Source: Clostridia bacterium (GTDB lineage: Bacteria; Bacillota; Clostridia; TANB77; CAG-508). Taken from it: 64,000 bases of DNA. The translations under genes were made by a program, and so were the position numbers. Below, piece by piece: positions 9,131 through 17,023 of the stretch. The stretch lies in NCBI GenBank assembly GCA_017430135.1, contig JAFRNM010000018.1, positions 186,001-250,000 of the forward strand, in the 5' to 3' direction. Numbering within the stretch: the stretch's first letter is position 1; every line of letters begins with the position of its first letter. Below the pieces are notes generated by a model. That model was not told where the DNA came from and did no database searches. It saw only the letters and a program-made list of their open reading frames with translations.

Positions 9131-9917
9131 GAACAAAAAAATTGTTTTTGGAAGTATAATACTTATCATTTTAACAATATTTTCAATTGGAATAATATAT
9201 TCTAAAACACACAAGAATAAGAATTCAAATAACGAAGTACAAATTGAAGAAAATATTGAAATTCCAGATGTTGAAAACATTGTTGAAGATGAAATATCAA
9301 ATACTACAGAGAATGAAACTATTGAAGATAATAATGAGAATGAGGAATCAAAAGAAAATGTAAAAAAGGAAATTACACAAACTGAAAAGACTACAAAGGT
9401 TGAAGTTACTGAAAAAACAACAAAAGTCGAAGTTAAAGAAACTCCACAAGAAAATAAAAATGTATCAACTAGTTATGATGATAATTCTTTTGAGGATGGA
9501 TATTTAAAGCATTATCCTAGTTTTGGAGATAAATATGCTACTTTAATTGTTCATAAAATAGGCATTAATGCACCAGTATATTTTGGTGCTACAGATGAGA
9601 TTTTATTAAAAGGTGTAGCACACGATAGTGGCTCTTACTTTCCTGGCGAAGGTGGAGCTATTATTATGTGCGAACATAACTATATGAATAACTTTAGAAG
9701 ATTAGGAGAATTAAAAAACGGAGATATTATTGAAGTTAAAACATCTTATGGGGATTTTTATTATAAGCTATATAAATCTCAAACTGTTTTAGAAACCGAA
9801 CCAGAAAAATTGCCAATACAAAAAGATGAAGAAATACTGATGATATATACTTGCTATCCTTTTGATAGCAAAGGGCATACAGTGTATAGATATGTAATTT
9901 ATGCTAAGAAAATATAA
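9123..9917 (+). CDS. Sortase (class B/D type)
   Basis: A 264-residue membrane-anchored transpeptidase that attaches surface proteins to the cell wall. It has an N-terminal membrane helix (residues 7-27), an acidic Thr/Glu-rich spacer (about 35-120), and a catalytic domain with His in MCEHNYM, Cys in IYTCYPF and Arg in YRYVIYA. ICEs of this group usually encode a sortase next to the NlpC/P60 gene. The substrate is not in the window. Confidence 0.85.
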   Translation: MYKNKKIVFGSIILIILTIFSIGIIYSKTHKNKNSNNEVQIEENIEIPDVENIVEDEISNTTENETIEDNNENEESKENVKKEITQTEKTTKVEVTEKTTKVEVKETPQENKNVSTSYDDNSFEDGYLKHYPSFGDKYATLIVHKIGINAPVYFGATDEILLKGVAHDSGSYFPGEGGAIIMCEHNYMNNFRRLGELKNGDIIEVKTSYGDFYYKLYKSQTVLETEPEKLPIQKDEEILMIYTCYPFDSKGHTVYRYVIYAKKI

Positions 9918-9933
9918 GGAATGAGGTTTTATT

Positions 9934-10971
9934 TTGGATAACACAATACAAATGAATCTATTTGAATATTTTATGGATGAAGAACAGTTTTCAATTAAAG
10001 ATGCTACAAATCTTGTAAAAAATGTGAAAGAAATGCAAGTAAATAACGAATCTATAAGGGCTCGTATTTATGAGGGCGTTGATAAAGGTATTTTTAAGAA
10101 AATATCCAGAGGAGTTTACAAAGTAACTAGCCAAATTGAAGGTCATGAAAATACTTGCCTTCTTGTAAATGGTGATGGCAGAGATTTGTCAATGATAAAA
10201 GATAAATCTATTGATGGAATAATAACTGATCATCCTTACGATTTACAAAAGGCTCTTACTGGTGGAAATAGAAAATTTGCTACATTTGAATTATTTAGAT
10301 ATGAAAGTAAAGATTTTAAGGAAAAGCAACGAGTTTTAAAAGATGGTGCTTTTCTTGTTGAATTTCTCCCAGAAGAATCAGAAGTTAATTTCGATTATTT
10401 GTATGAAATTAAGAAAATGGCACAAGATAATGGATTTAAATATTTTGCAAAAGTAGCATGGAAAAAAGGAAACTTTATTTCAAATACTGGTAGAAAAAGC
10501 AAAAATGTTGAAGATGTTATGATTTTCTCGAATGGCGAACCTCGAAATTTAAAATTAGATGCAAAGAAAAACCTTGCTATTGCAAAAGAAAATGGATTAG
10601 ATGTAAAAGGATTATCTTCTTATGAGGTTAGAGATTTATTACAAGAACATAATTTAGATGTTTGTTATATGAAAGGGACAAATGGGATGCTCCCTACTGC
10701 TTTTGATTATCAGCCTAAAAACACGAAAGATAAAATTATGGAGGCTGAAAAACCAGTAGAACTAATAGAAGAAATAATTGAATATATTTCTAAACCTTAT
10801 GAAACATTACTCGACCAATATGCAGGAAGTGGTAATTTTGTTATTGCTTGTTATAACAAGGAAAGAAACAGTATTGCAATTGAAAAGAATAATGAAATGT
10901 TTGAGAAAATGAAAGATAATATAGAACATAACCTAAATGTCAAATTCAATGAGATTGATTATGACTATTAA
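9934..10971 (+). CDS. DNA N4/N6 methyltransferase with N-terminal winged-helix-like segment
   Basis: A 345-residue protein starting at TTG after ATGAGG. The C-terminal part shows motif I-like YAGSGNFVIACYNKERNSIAIE (AdoMet binding) and a motif IV-like TDHPYD, in which the usual DPPY proline is replaced by His. About 65 N-terminal residues resemble a small DNA-binding helical domain. There is no restriction partner nearby, so it is an orphan methylase, probably protecting the element from host restriction. The altered motif IV makes activity uncertain. Confidence 0.75.
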   Translation: MDNTIQMNLFEYFMDEEQFSIKDATNLVKNVKEMQVNNESIRARIYEGVDKGIFKKISRGVYKVTSQIEGHENTCLLVNGDGRDLSMIKDKSIDGIITDHPYDLQKALTGGNRKFATFELFRYESKDFKEKQRVLKDGAFLVEFLPEESEVNFDYLYEIKKMAQDNGFKYFAKVAWKKGNFISNTGRKSKNVEDVMIFSNGEPRNLKLDAKKNLAIAKENGLDVKGLSSYEVRDLLQEHNLDVCYMKGTNGMLPTAFDYQPKNTKDKIMEAEKPVELIEEIIEYISKPYETLLDQYAGSGNFVIACYNKERNSIAIEKNNEMFEKMKDNIEHNLNVKFNEIDYDY

Positions 10972-11000
10972 TTGTAAAATAATGTTTTTTATGCTATAAT
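10972..11000 (+). promoter_or_regulatory. Promoter of the cargo cassette
   Basis: TTGTAA (10972-10977), a 17-bp spacer and TATAAT (10995-11000). It lies 88 bp before the first cargo gene and immediately after the methylase stop. Confidence 0.65.
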
Positions 11001-11011
11001 GACTTCCAGAA

Positions 11012-11070
11012 ATAGTAATTTATTGCAAGTTAACAATATTGTAATATTGTAAACAAGTTTGATAATAAAA
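11012..11070 (+). repeat. Cassette repeat copy A
   Basis: Contains ACAATATTGTAATATTG followed by TAAACAAGTTTGATAATAAAA. It is similar to copies at 11760 and 13770, which places related sequences before, inside and after the cargo block. CAATATTG is itself a palindrome, so it may be an operator. Confidence 0.4.
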
Positions 11071-11087
11071 AATATGGAGGAATAAAT

Positions 11088-11756
11088 ATGGTAGAGTCTA
11101 AAGGTTGGAATTGGAAAATTGTTAAGAATGAAAAAGAGGAGATTTGGAAAAATCCAAGTGTAGAATCATATTATTTACTAAATAGGTGGAAATCACAAGA
11201 TAAAAAATACTTTCTGGATTTAGGATGCGGATTGGGTAGACACTCAATTTTGTTTGGAAAGAATGAATTTGATGTTGCTTGTTTTGACATCAGTGAGGAA
11301 GCTATTAACAGAACTAAAGAATGGGCTGAAAAAGAAAATTTAATGTTTGATTATAAAGTTGGAGATATGCTTAAATTACCTTATAATAATGAGCAATTTG
11401 ATTGTATTTATTGTAGAAATGTAATTTCTCATACAGATACAGAAGGTATAAAGCAAATAATAAAAGAATTATATAGAGTTATGAAAAAAAACGGAGAATG
11501 TTATCTAACTTTAGGATCTAAAGATACTTGGGGATTTAAACAAGAAAGTTGGCCTTTAATTGATGAAAATACAAGATTAAGAATGGATGAAGGACCAGAA
11601 TATAAAGTGCCTCATTTTTACGTAGATTATAATTTAGCAAAAGAATTATTTATTGATTTTAAAATAATTAATATACATCAAGAAATTGATTATTATGAAA
11701 AACAAGATGGTACAACAGAATCATACCATTATCATATTTTAATTCAAAAACAATAA
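11088..11756 (+). CDS. Class I SAM-dependent methyltransferase (small molecule type)
   Basis: A 222-residue protein with motif I FLDLGCGLGRHSILFG (about residues 41-56), an acidic end of beta2 (CFDIS) and motif FDCIYCRNVISH. It resembles the UbiE/TehB-like group. The RBS ATGGAGG precedes the start. The substrate cannot be told from sequence. It is the first gene of a cargo cassette that looks like a passenger within the ICE. Confidence 0.75.
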   Translation: MVESKGWNWKIVKNEKEEIWKNPSVESYYLLNRWKSQDKKYFLDLGCGLGRHSILFGKNEFDVACFDISEEAINRTKEWAEKENLMFDYKVGDMLKLPYNNEQFDCIYCRNVISHTDTEGIKQIIKELYRVMKKNGECYLTLGSKDTWGFKQESWPLIDENTRLRMDEGPEYKVPHFYVDYNLAKELFIDFKIINIHQEIDYYEKQDGTTESYHYHILIQKQ

Positions 11757-11759
11757 CAA

Positions 11760-11812
11760 ACCTGTTATTGTGATGTGCACAATATTTAGATATTTAGAAC
11801 AAAAATATACAA
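11760..11812 (+). repeat. Cassette repeat copy C
   Basis: TGTTATTGTGATGTGCACAA then TATTTAGATATTTAGAACAA. It is a degenerate relative of the copies at 11012 and 13765 and lies between the methyltransferase and the nitroreductase-like gene. An A/T-rich terminator-like hairpin (GGAAGATTAAAATTCTTTC) follows near 11826. Confidence 0.35.
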
Positions 11813-11930
11813 TGGATTGAAATTAGGAAGATTAAAATTCTTTCTAATTTTTTTGTATTTATCTTTACAAAATTAATATAATATGATAAATTAGTTAATA
11901 GTATTAAGTAATAATTAAGGAGTGATTGCT

Positions 11931-12593
11931 ATGGATTTTAAAGAAGCTATGCAAAAAAGACACATGGTTCGTAAATATACAGATAAACCTTTATCCGATG
12001 AGATTATTGCAAAAATAAATGAAAGAATTGAACTGAATAATAAAACTTATAATCTTAATATGAAACTTATGATTAATAATAGCAAAGGTGTAAGTAGTAT
12101 TATGAAGTTAATAATGGCTAAAGGTGTAAATAACTTTATAATTCTTGCAGGAGATGTAAGTGGAAATTTAGATGAAAGATTAGGATATTCTGGAGCAGAT
12201 ATAATGTTATATGCTCAAACATTAGGATTAAATACTTGGTGGGTTGGTGGAACATTTAATAGGTCTGTAAGTAGTTATGTAGATAATAAAAAGGTAACTG
12301 GAATAATTGCTATTGGATATGGTCAAACACAAGGCGTTCCACATAAGTCAAAAAATGTAGAAGATGTTTCTAAATATGAAGGTACTATTATTCCATCTTG
12401 GTTTATTAGTGGTGTGGATGGAGCCTTACTTGCTCCAACAGCATTAAACAAACAAGACTTTATGCTCATAGGAAATGGGAATAGAGTAAAGATAGAATGT
12501 AGTAATGGTATATTTACAGGCAGTAATGTTGGTTTAATAAAATATCATTTTGAACTAGGTGCAGGAAAAGGAAATTTTGAATGGGAGAATTAG
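11931..12593 (+). CDS. Nitroreductase family protein
   Basis: A 220-residue flavoprotein of the nitroreductase fold. The N-terminus MDFKEAMQKRHMVRKYTDKP is the typical FMN-binding start of the family. The ATG at 11931 follows AAGGAGTG. The C-terminal half is more divergent than usual. It overlaps the marR gene and is probably controlled by it. Confidence 0.7.
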   Translation: MDFKEAMQKRHMVRKYTDKPLSDEIIAKINERIELNNKTYNLNMKLMINNSKGVSSIMKLIMAKGVNNFIILAGDVSGNLDERLGYSGADIMLYAQTLGLNTWWVGGTFNRSVSSYVDNKKVTGIIAIGYGQTQGVPHKSKNVEDVSKYEGTIIPSWFISGVDGALLAPTALNKQDFMLIGNGNRVKIECSNGIFTGSNVGLIKYHFELGAGKGNFEWEN

Positions 12594-12595
12594 AA

Positions 12596-13018
12596 ATGAA
12601 CTATAATGAAAAGGCAGAAGAAATATTTAATAGTTTAACTAATAGAAAAAAATTTGTAGATAAAATGCCATCTAATATCTCACAAGGAGAATCGGGAGTT
12701 TTATTATATTTGCTTAATAACGATAGTGTAAGTCAAAGTGAGTTAAGTGAGAAATTAAATATAACAATGCCTAGAGTAGCTGCAATAATAAATACATTAC
12801 AAGATAAAATGTTAGTAATTAAGAAAACAGATCCTAATGATAAAAGAAAGACTATTATTACAATTACAGAAAAAGGAAAAAAAGACATTCTCCAAAAAAG
12901 AAAAAATGCAATTATATTTATAGAAAGTATTATAAAAGAATTAACTAATGAAGAAATAATGCAATATATTTCTATCACTAAAAAGATAGAGGAAATTTCA
13001 AATAACTTGAAAGGCTGA
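12596..13018 (+). CDS. MarR family transcription regulator
   Basis: A 140-residue winged-helix protein. The recognition region is SQSELSEKLNITMPRVAAII and the wing is TDPNDKRKTIITITEKGKK, both standard MarR features. I choose ATG 12596 (after GGGAG) over 12581. It lies inside the end of the nitroreductase gene, so the two are coupled; it probably represses the cassette. Confidence 0.85.
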   Translation: MNYNEKAEEIFNSLTNRKKFVDKMPSNISQGESGVLLYLLNNDSVSQSELSEKLNITMPRVAAIINTLQDKMLVIKKTDPNDKRKTIITITEKGKKDILQKRKNAIIFIESIIKELTNEEIMQYISITKKIEEISNNLKG

Positions 13019-13023
13019 TACTA

Positions 13024-13722
13024 TTGAATAGTCAAATTGAAGAATTAAAAAGTTTTATTAATAATAGTAATTATACAATTGTTATAACAGGAGCAGGTGT
13101 ATCAGTATCTTCTGGAATAGGAGATGTTGAACATTGGCATTTACCAACAGTTCTACAAATGAGTTCAGAAATAATATTAAAAACTATGCCTAAAAGGTAT
13201 TATAAAGCAGCTTGGAACTCATTTTTAGAACCTATATTTAATAATGGTGCAACTGTAACACATAGGAAACTTGCAGAATTAGAAAATGAAGGTAAAATAC
13301 AAGGAATAATAACAACTAATATAGATCATTTACATTCTATTGCAGGGTCAAAAAATGTTGCTGAAATACAGGGAAGTTTTGCAGTTAATAAATGTTTAAA
13401 ATGTGGTAAACAGTATAATGATATAAATATATGGAATAAAGGAAAAACACCAAGATGCGAGTGTGGAGGAGTAATTGGGGCTTTTCCAATATATGCTCAT
13501 GTCGGACAATTAAGAACAGAGGCAGAAAAAGCAAGAAGATGGGTAGAACTTGCAGAACTGATTATCATAATTGGAGCAAATGGTTCATATTATTGGTCTT
13601 ATGGGAATCATATAAATAAAAATGCTAAAATAGTTCAAATAAATCCTAAAAAGACGTATTTTGATAGTAAATCAATATTAAATATAAGAAAAAAATCAGA
13701 TGAAATATTTAGGTTATTGTAA
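13024..13722 (+). CDS. Sir2-like NAD-dependent protein
   Basis: A 232-residue protein with the Sir2 NAD-binding motif ITGAGVSVSSGIG (about residues 21-33), TTNIDHLH (TxNxD-type catalytic motif) and four cysteines in CLKCG and CECGG (zinc site). The start is TTG after AAAGG, 5 bp after marR. It could be a deacylase or an NAD-consuming enzyme. The family includes phage-defence NADases, but nothing here proves that role. Confidence 0.8.
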   Translation: MNSQIEELKSFINNSNYTIVITGAGVSVSSGIGDVEHWHLPTVLQMSSEIILKTMPKRYYKAAWNSFLEPIFNNGATVTHRKLAELENEGKIQGIITTNIDHLHSIAGSKNVAEIQGSFAVNKCLKCGKQYNDINIWNKGKTPRCECGGVIGAFPIYAHVGQLRTEAEKARRWVELAELIIIIGANGSYYWSYGNHINKNAKIVQINPKKTYFDSKSILNIRKKSDEIFRLL

Positions 13723-13764
13723 AAATAAATTTGTTCAGAAGATTTTGATATTTATAACAAAAAT

Positions 13765-13830
13765 TACAAGTTGTTGAGATGTTCGCAATATTTTGGTATT
13801 GTAAACAAGTATTAGAATAAAAAATTACAA
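13765..13830 (+). repeat. Cassette repeat copy B
   Basis: Contains GTTGAGATGTTCGCAATATT followed by GGTATTGTAAACAAGTATTAG. It shares TATTGTAAACAAGT and the following ATAAAA tail with copy A. With A and C it brackets the four-gene cargo. Confidence 0.4.
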
Positions 13831-13903
13831 TTTTATATTATTAATAAAGTGATAGATTATATATCTATTGCTTTTTTTATGTCTTTTGGAGAGGGGTAAA
13901 CAA

Positions 13904-14236
13904 ATGACAGAAAAAGAAATCAAAAAATTAAGAAAAGAGAATCCAAGATTTAATAATGGATTTTCTTGTGAATTAATTAAAGAGCAAAAACAATTACATA
14001 GAGAATTGGATTGTCGAGAAATGATTAATAGTTGTTTATGTTACAATACAGATTTTCTAAATTCACGATATAAAGATGATTATATTAAAGATCTGGGAAA
14101 ACAAAGAGTAATAGAACTTTATAATGAACAAAAAGAAGATTTCGACAAGGCAATTGTGATTCGTAGTGTGTATCAAGATGATGAAGGAAATTCATATAAT
14201 TCAATTCAATGGGAAGATGAATTAGAAATAAATTAA
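13904..14236 (+). CDS. Hypothetical ICE accessory protein
   Basis: 110 residues from ATG 13904, chosen because GAGAGGGG precedes it; an upstream in-frame TTG lacks an RBS. It is a charged, soluble protein with no recognised motif. It is the first of a plus-strand series of accessory genes that runs to 22292. Confidence 0.6.
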   Translation: MTEKEIKKLRKENPRFNNGFSCELIKEQKQLHRELDCREMINSCLCYNTDFLNSRYKDDYIKDLGKQRVIELYNEQKEDFDKAIVIRSVYQDDEGNSYNSIQWEDELEIN

Positions 14237-14257
14237 TTTTACGAGAGGAGTGGTTTA

Positions 14258-14932
14258 ATGGGCCAAAGAAGTCAAATATATATTAGAATTACAGATGATT
14301 ATAATGAAAAACCTACATTAATTGCAAAATATTTTCAATGGAATTTTGCAGAGAGGATGATCTCTCGTGCAAGATATGGAATGGAATATATTAAAGATTG
14401 TGCTGAATATCTTTCAAGTGATACTGTTAAAGAAAGAATCAGTAAAATATTTGATGTTAATTTCGATATGAAAGATGTAGCACTTAGTACAGATATAATA
14501 AAAGAATGGATTGAATATTCATCTAAATATTATGGGTTAGAAGAAGTAAATGATTATATATTTAATGCACAAGACAATAATGATGGTAAATTATTTATAG
14601 ATGTTGATGAAAAAGGAAATATAAAATATTGTTTAACTGATTATGATATGCAAATTTTATCACCAAAACAATATATGGATTGGGATTTTGAAAATTGGCA
14701 AAATTCTGAATATTTAGATAAAGAGGATGTTGAAACTTGCAAAAATAATATTAAATATATTAATAAAAATGCTACACAAATGACAAACGAAGAATTACAA
14801 GAATTTATAAGTTATGACTATTCAAAACAAATAATTGAAATGGCAGAAAAATTAAAAATTGAAATAAAAAAGCAAGAAACTATTGAATTAGAGGCAGAAC
14901 AAAGTCAAGATGAAATTGATATGTGTGGATAG
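14258..14932 (+). CDS. Hypothetical ICE accessory protein
   Basis: A 224-residue acidic soluble protein beginning MGQRSQIYIRITDDYNEKPT. The start is preceded by GAGAGGAG. I do not recognise a named family. The end overlaps the following RBS region. Confidence 0.6.
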   Translation: MGQRSQIYIRITDDYNEKPTLIAKYFQWNFAERMISRARYGMEYIKDCAEYLSSDTVKERISKIFDVNFDMKDVALSTDIIKEWIEYSSKYYGLEEVNDYIFNAQDNNDGKLFIDVDEKGNIKYCLTDYDMQILSPKQYMDWDFENWQNSEYLDKEDVETCKNNIKYINKNATQMTNEELQEFISYDYSKQIIEMAEKLKIEIKKQETIELEAEQSQDEIDMCG

Positions 14933-14946
14933 GAGGGACAAAATTT

Positions 14947-15174
14947 ATGATTGAAAAAATTGCAGTAAAATCTGGATATTATTTTTTATTGTTTGATAAA
15001 AATGATGTTCCAGAAACTTTACAAAAATCAAGTATTCAAGTCGAGTTAGGAGAAAAAATATATGATTTATATACTGGTTCTAGCTTAGAAGATGAAAGAA
15101 AAATTGATGATATGTTTGGAGATAGAATGGGTTATTCAATTTCTGAACACGAAATATTAGAAAAAGAGTTTTAG
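14947..15174 (+). CDS. Small hypothetical protein
   Basis: 75 residues from ATG 14947, which has AGGAGGG at the right distance; the in-frame ATG at 14923 lies inside the previous gene. Acidic and soluble, with no motif recognised. A hairpin with a T-run follows (15176-15205). Confidence 0.55.
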   Translation: MIEKIAVKSGYYFLLFDKNDVPETLQKSSIQVELGEKIYDLYTGSSLEDERKIDDMFGDRMGYSISEHEILEKEF

Positions 15175-15175
15175 G

Positions 15176-15205
15176 ATGGGATATTAAGAGAATATCTCTT
15201 TTTTT
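15176..15205 (+). terminator. Hairpin with T-run
   Basis: GGGATATT-AAGAG-AATATCTC followed by TTTTTTT. It ends the unit 13904-15174 or acts as an attenuator before the radical SAM gene. Confidence 0.6.
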
Positions 15206-15224
15206 ATGCACTTAAAAGGAAGGA

Positions 15225-16103
15225 GTGATTTTTATAGTATTAGAATTTAAAAGTTTTTATAAACAACCTACAGGAAATAACGAATTAAGTAAATGCAAAT
15301 ATTTAACTAGATTAGATACTTATGGATGTGGATGTAGCCATAACTGTAGTTATTGCTATGCAAAGTCTTTACTGGATTTTAGAAACTTATGGAATCCATT
15401 AAATCCAAGAGTTGCAGATATAAATAAAATTGAGAAAACAATCAATAAAATAGAGCCTGGTACTGTGGTTCGATTAGGAGGAATGACAGATTGTTTCCAA
15501 GTATTTGAAAATGCTTATAGAGTTACATATAAGACTATTCAATTACTTAATAAGAGAAGAATTCACTATTTAATTGTAACAAAATCAGATATGGTAGCAA
15601 GTGATAAGTATTTAGAAATTCTTGATAAAGAATTGGCACATATACAAATTTCAATTACAAGTACAGATGATAAAACAGCTTTAAAATATGAAAAAGCACC
15701 TAGTACATCAAGAAGAATTGCAGCAATAGAAAAAATTGATTCTTTAGGATATGATGTTCAATTAAGGCTCTCCCCTTTTATTCCAGAATTAATTGATTTT
15801 GATATTCTTAATTCTATAAATTGCAATCGTATTTTAGTAGAGTTTTTAAGAGTAAATACTTTTATAAAGAGATGGTTTACAGAAATTGACTTTGATAAAT
15901 ATACTCTAAAACAAAGTAATTACTTGCATTTGCCTTTAGAAGAAAAAATCAAGCAAATAGAAAAAATTACTGGATTTAAGGAATTAACTGTATGTGAAGA
16001 TGTTACAGAACATTACAATTATTGGAGAGATAAAGTAAATCCAAATAAAGATGATTGCTGTAATTTACAATTTGAATCGCAAGAACTTAGACAAGTTGCT
16101 TAA
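15225..16103 (+). CDS. Radical SAM protein (spore photoproduct lyase-like fold)
   Basis: A 292-residue protein. The motif CSHNCSYCYAK (about residues 36-46) holds the CX3CX2C cysteines of the radical SAM 4Fe-4S cluster, and VRLGGMTDCFQ resembles the following beta-strand. The GTG at 15225 lies inside the AAGGAAGGAG RBS, so translation may begin at a non-standard ATT (15228) or ATA (15234), as proposed for virB4. Reaction unknown. Confidence 0.7.
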   Translation: MIFIVLEFKSFYKQPTGNNELSKCKYLTRLDTYGCGCSHNCSYCYAKSLLDFRNLWNPLNPRVADINKIEKTINKIEPGTVVRLGGMTDCFQVFENAYRVTYKTIQLLNKRRIHYLIVTKSDMVASDKYLEILDKELAHIQISITSTDDKTALKYEKAPSTSRRIAAIEKIDSLGYDVQLRLSPFIPELIDFDILNSINCNRILVEFLRVNTFIKRWFTEIDFDKYTLKQSNYLHLPLEEKIKQIEKITGFKELTVCEDVTEHYNYWRDKVNPNKDDCCNLQFESQELRQVA

Positions 16104-16120
16104 TTGGAGGATAAATTATT

Positions 16121-16402
16121 ATGAGTATATTTGATAATATTCAAAAAATAGAAAGAGAACAAGCTGAAATCCAAATAAAATTAGATGAGGCTTTAACTGA
16201 TCTGAATGATTTAAAAGATAAAAAATATAGTTTTTGGGATGTTATTAAAGGAACTAAAAGACACGATTCTATTCAAAAAAAGGAAACACAAGATTATATT
16301 TTTTTATTACAAACACAATTAGATACAAAAGAAAAAGAATTAGATATTATTATGAATTATATTAAAAATGAGAAGGAGGAATTCTATGAGAAAACAATAT
16401 GA
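16121..16402 (+). CDS. Coiled-coil hypothetical protein
   Basis: 93 residues, strongly charged with heptad-like spacing over most of its length. The RBS TTGGAGG is upstream. It overlaps the next gene by 17 bp. Function unknown. Confidence 0.6.
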   Translation: MSIFDNIQKIEREQAEIQIKLDEALTDLNDLKDKKYSFWDVIKGTKRHDSIQKKETQDYIFLLQTQLDTKEKELDIIMNYIKNEKEEFYEKTI

Positions 16403-16892
16403 TGATTTTACACAAATGAAACTAAAAGATATGTGCAAAAATATAAGTGATATGACTTATACTTATATTGATCCAGATACACAAAAACCTACAGTAGTAC
16501 CTGCAGCACATTATGAAAAAATATTAAATCAAGTTCAAGAAAAATATATGGGAGAAATAACAAGTAGGCAGTTTCTTAATATAATGTTTAACCAATTAAA
16601 TGCTTTAAGAAAAGAAGATGAAAAATACTTTAGGCAAGCCTTATTATGTATAGATATGGGAATAAATCCAAAGGATTTAAGAGTTAATGAACAAATTGCA
16701 ATATCTTATACACACGATTATATGGAAGATAAACAAAAAACTGAAAAGAAGGATTTTCATTTATTAAGCCAAGATATAATTGATACTTTTAATGAATCAA
16801 AGGACAATCCTTTAATTCAAGCACAAGCAATTAATTATTCTAAGGAACAGGAAGATTTAGAACAAGAAGATGATATGGATTATGATTTTTAG
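16386..16892 (+). CDS. Hypothetical ICE accessory protein
   Basis: 168 residues from ATG 16386 after AAGGAGG. It ends in an acidic tail EQEDDMDYDF. Nearby accessory proteins also end in D/E-rich YD(Y/F) tails (NEIDYDY at 10971, NNDLNYDY at 18997, NKDEIDYDFEEV at 20375, KEFEYDYN at 22292). This shared ending is worth noting. Confidence 0.6.
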   Translation: MRKQYDDFTQMKLKDMCKNISDMTYTYIDPDTQKPTVVPAAHYEKILNQVQEKYMGEITSRQFLNIMFNQLNALRKEDEKYFRQALLCIDMGINPKDLRVNEQIAISYTHDYMEDKQKTEKKDFHLLSQDIIDTFNESKDNPLIQAQAINYSKEQEDLEQEDDMDYDF

Positions 16893-16992
16893 AACAATTA
16901 AAATTAAAAATTTAGAGCATAAAAATACTAAGTATATAGTTTGTTATGGTGTACCTATAAAATCAAAATATGGGGATTCTGAAACGAATTAG
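16882..16992 (+). CDS. Possible 36-residue peptide
   Basis: ATG at 16882 overlaps the end of the previous gene in another frame and encodes MIFRTIKIKNLEHKNTKYIV and onward to a TAG at 16992. There is no clear RBS. The spacing and beta-strand-like composition make it plausible but unproven. Confidence 0.3.
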   Translation: MIFRTIKIKNLEHKNTKYIVCYGVPIKSKYGDSETN

Positions 16993-17023
16993 ACTTAGTT
17001 TTTTTATGCTTGAAGGAGGAAAA

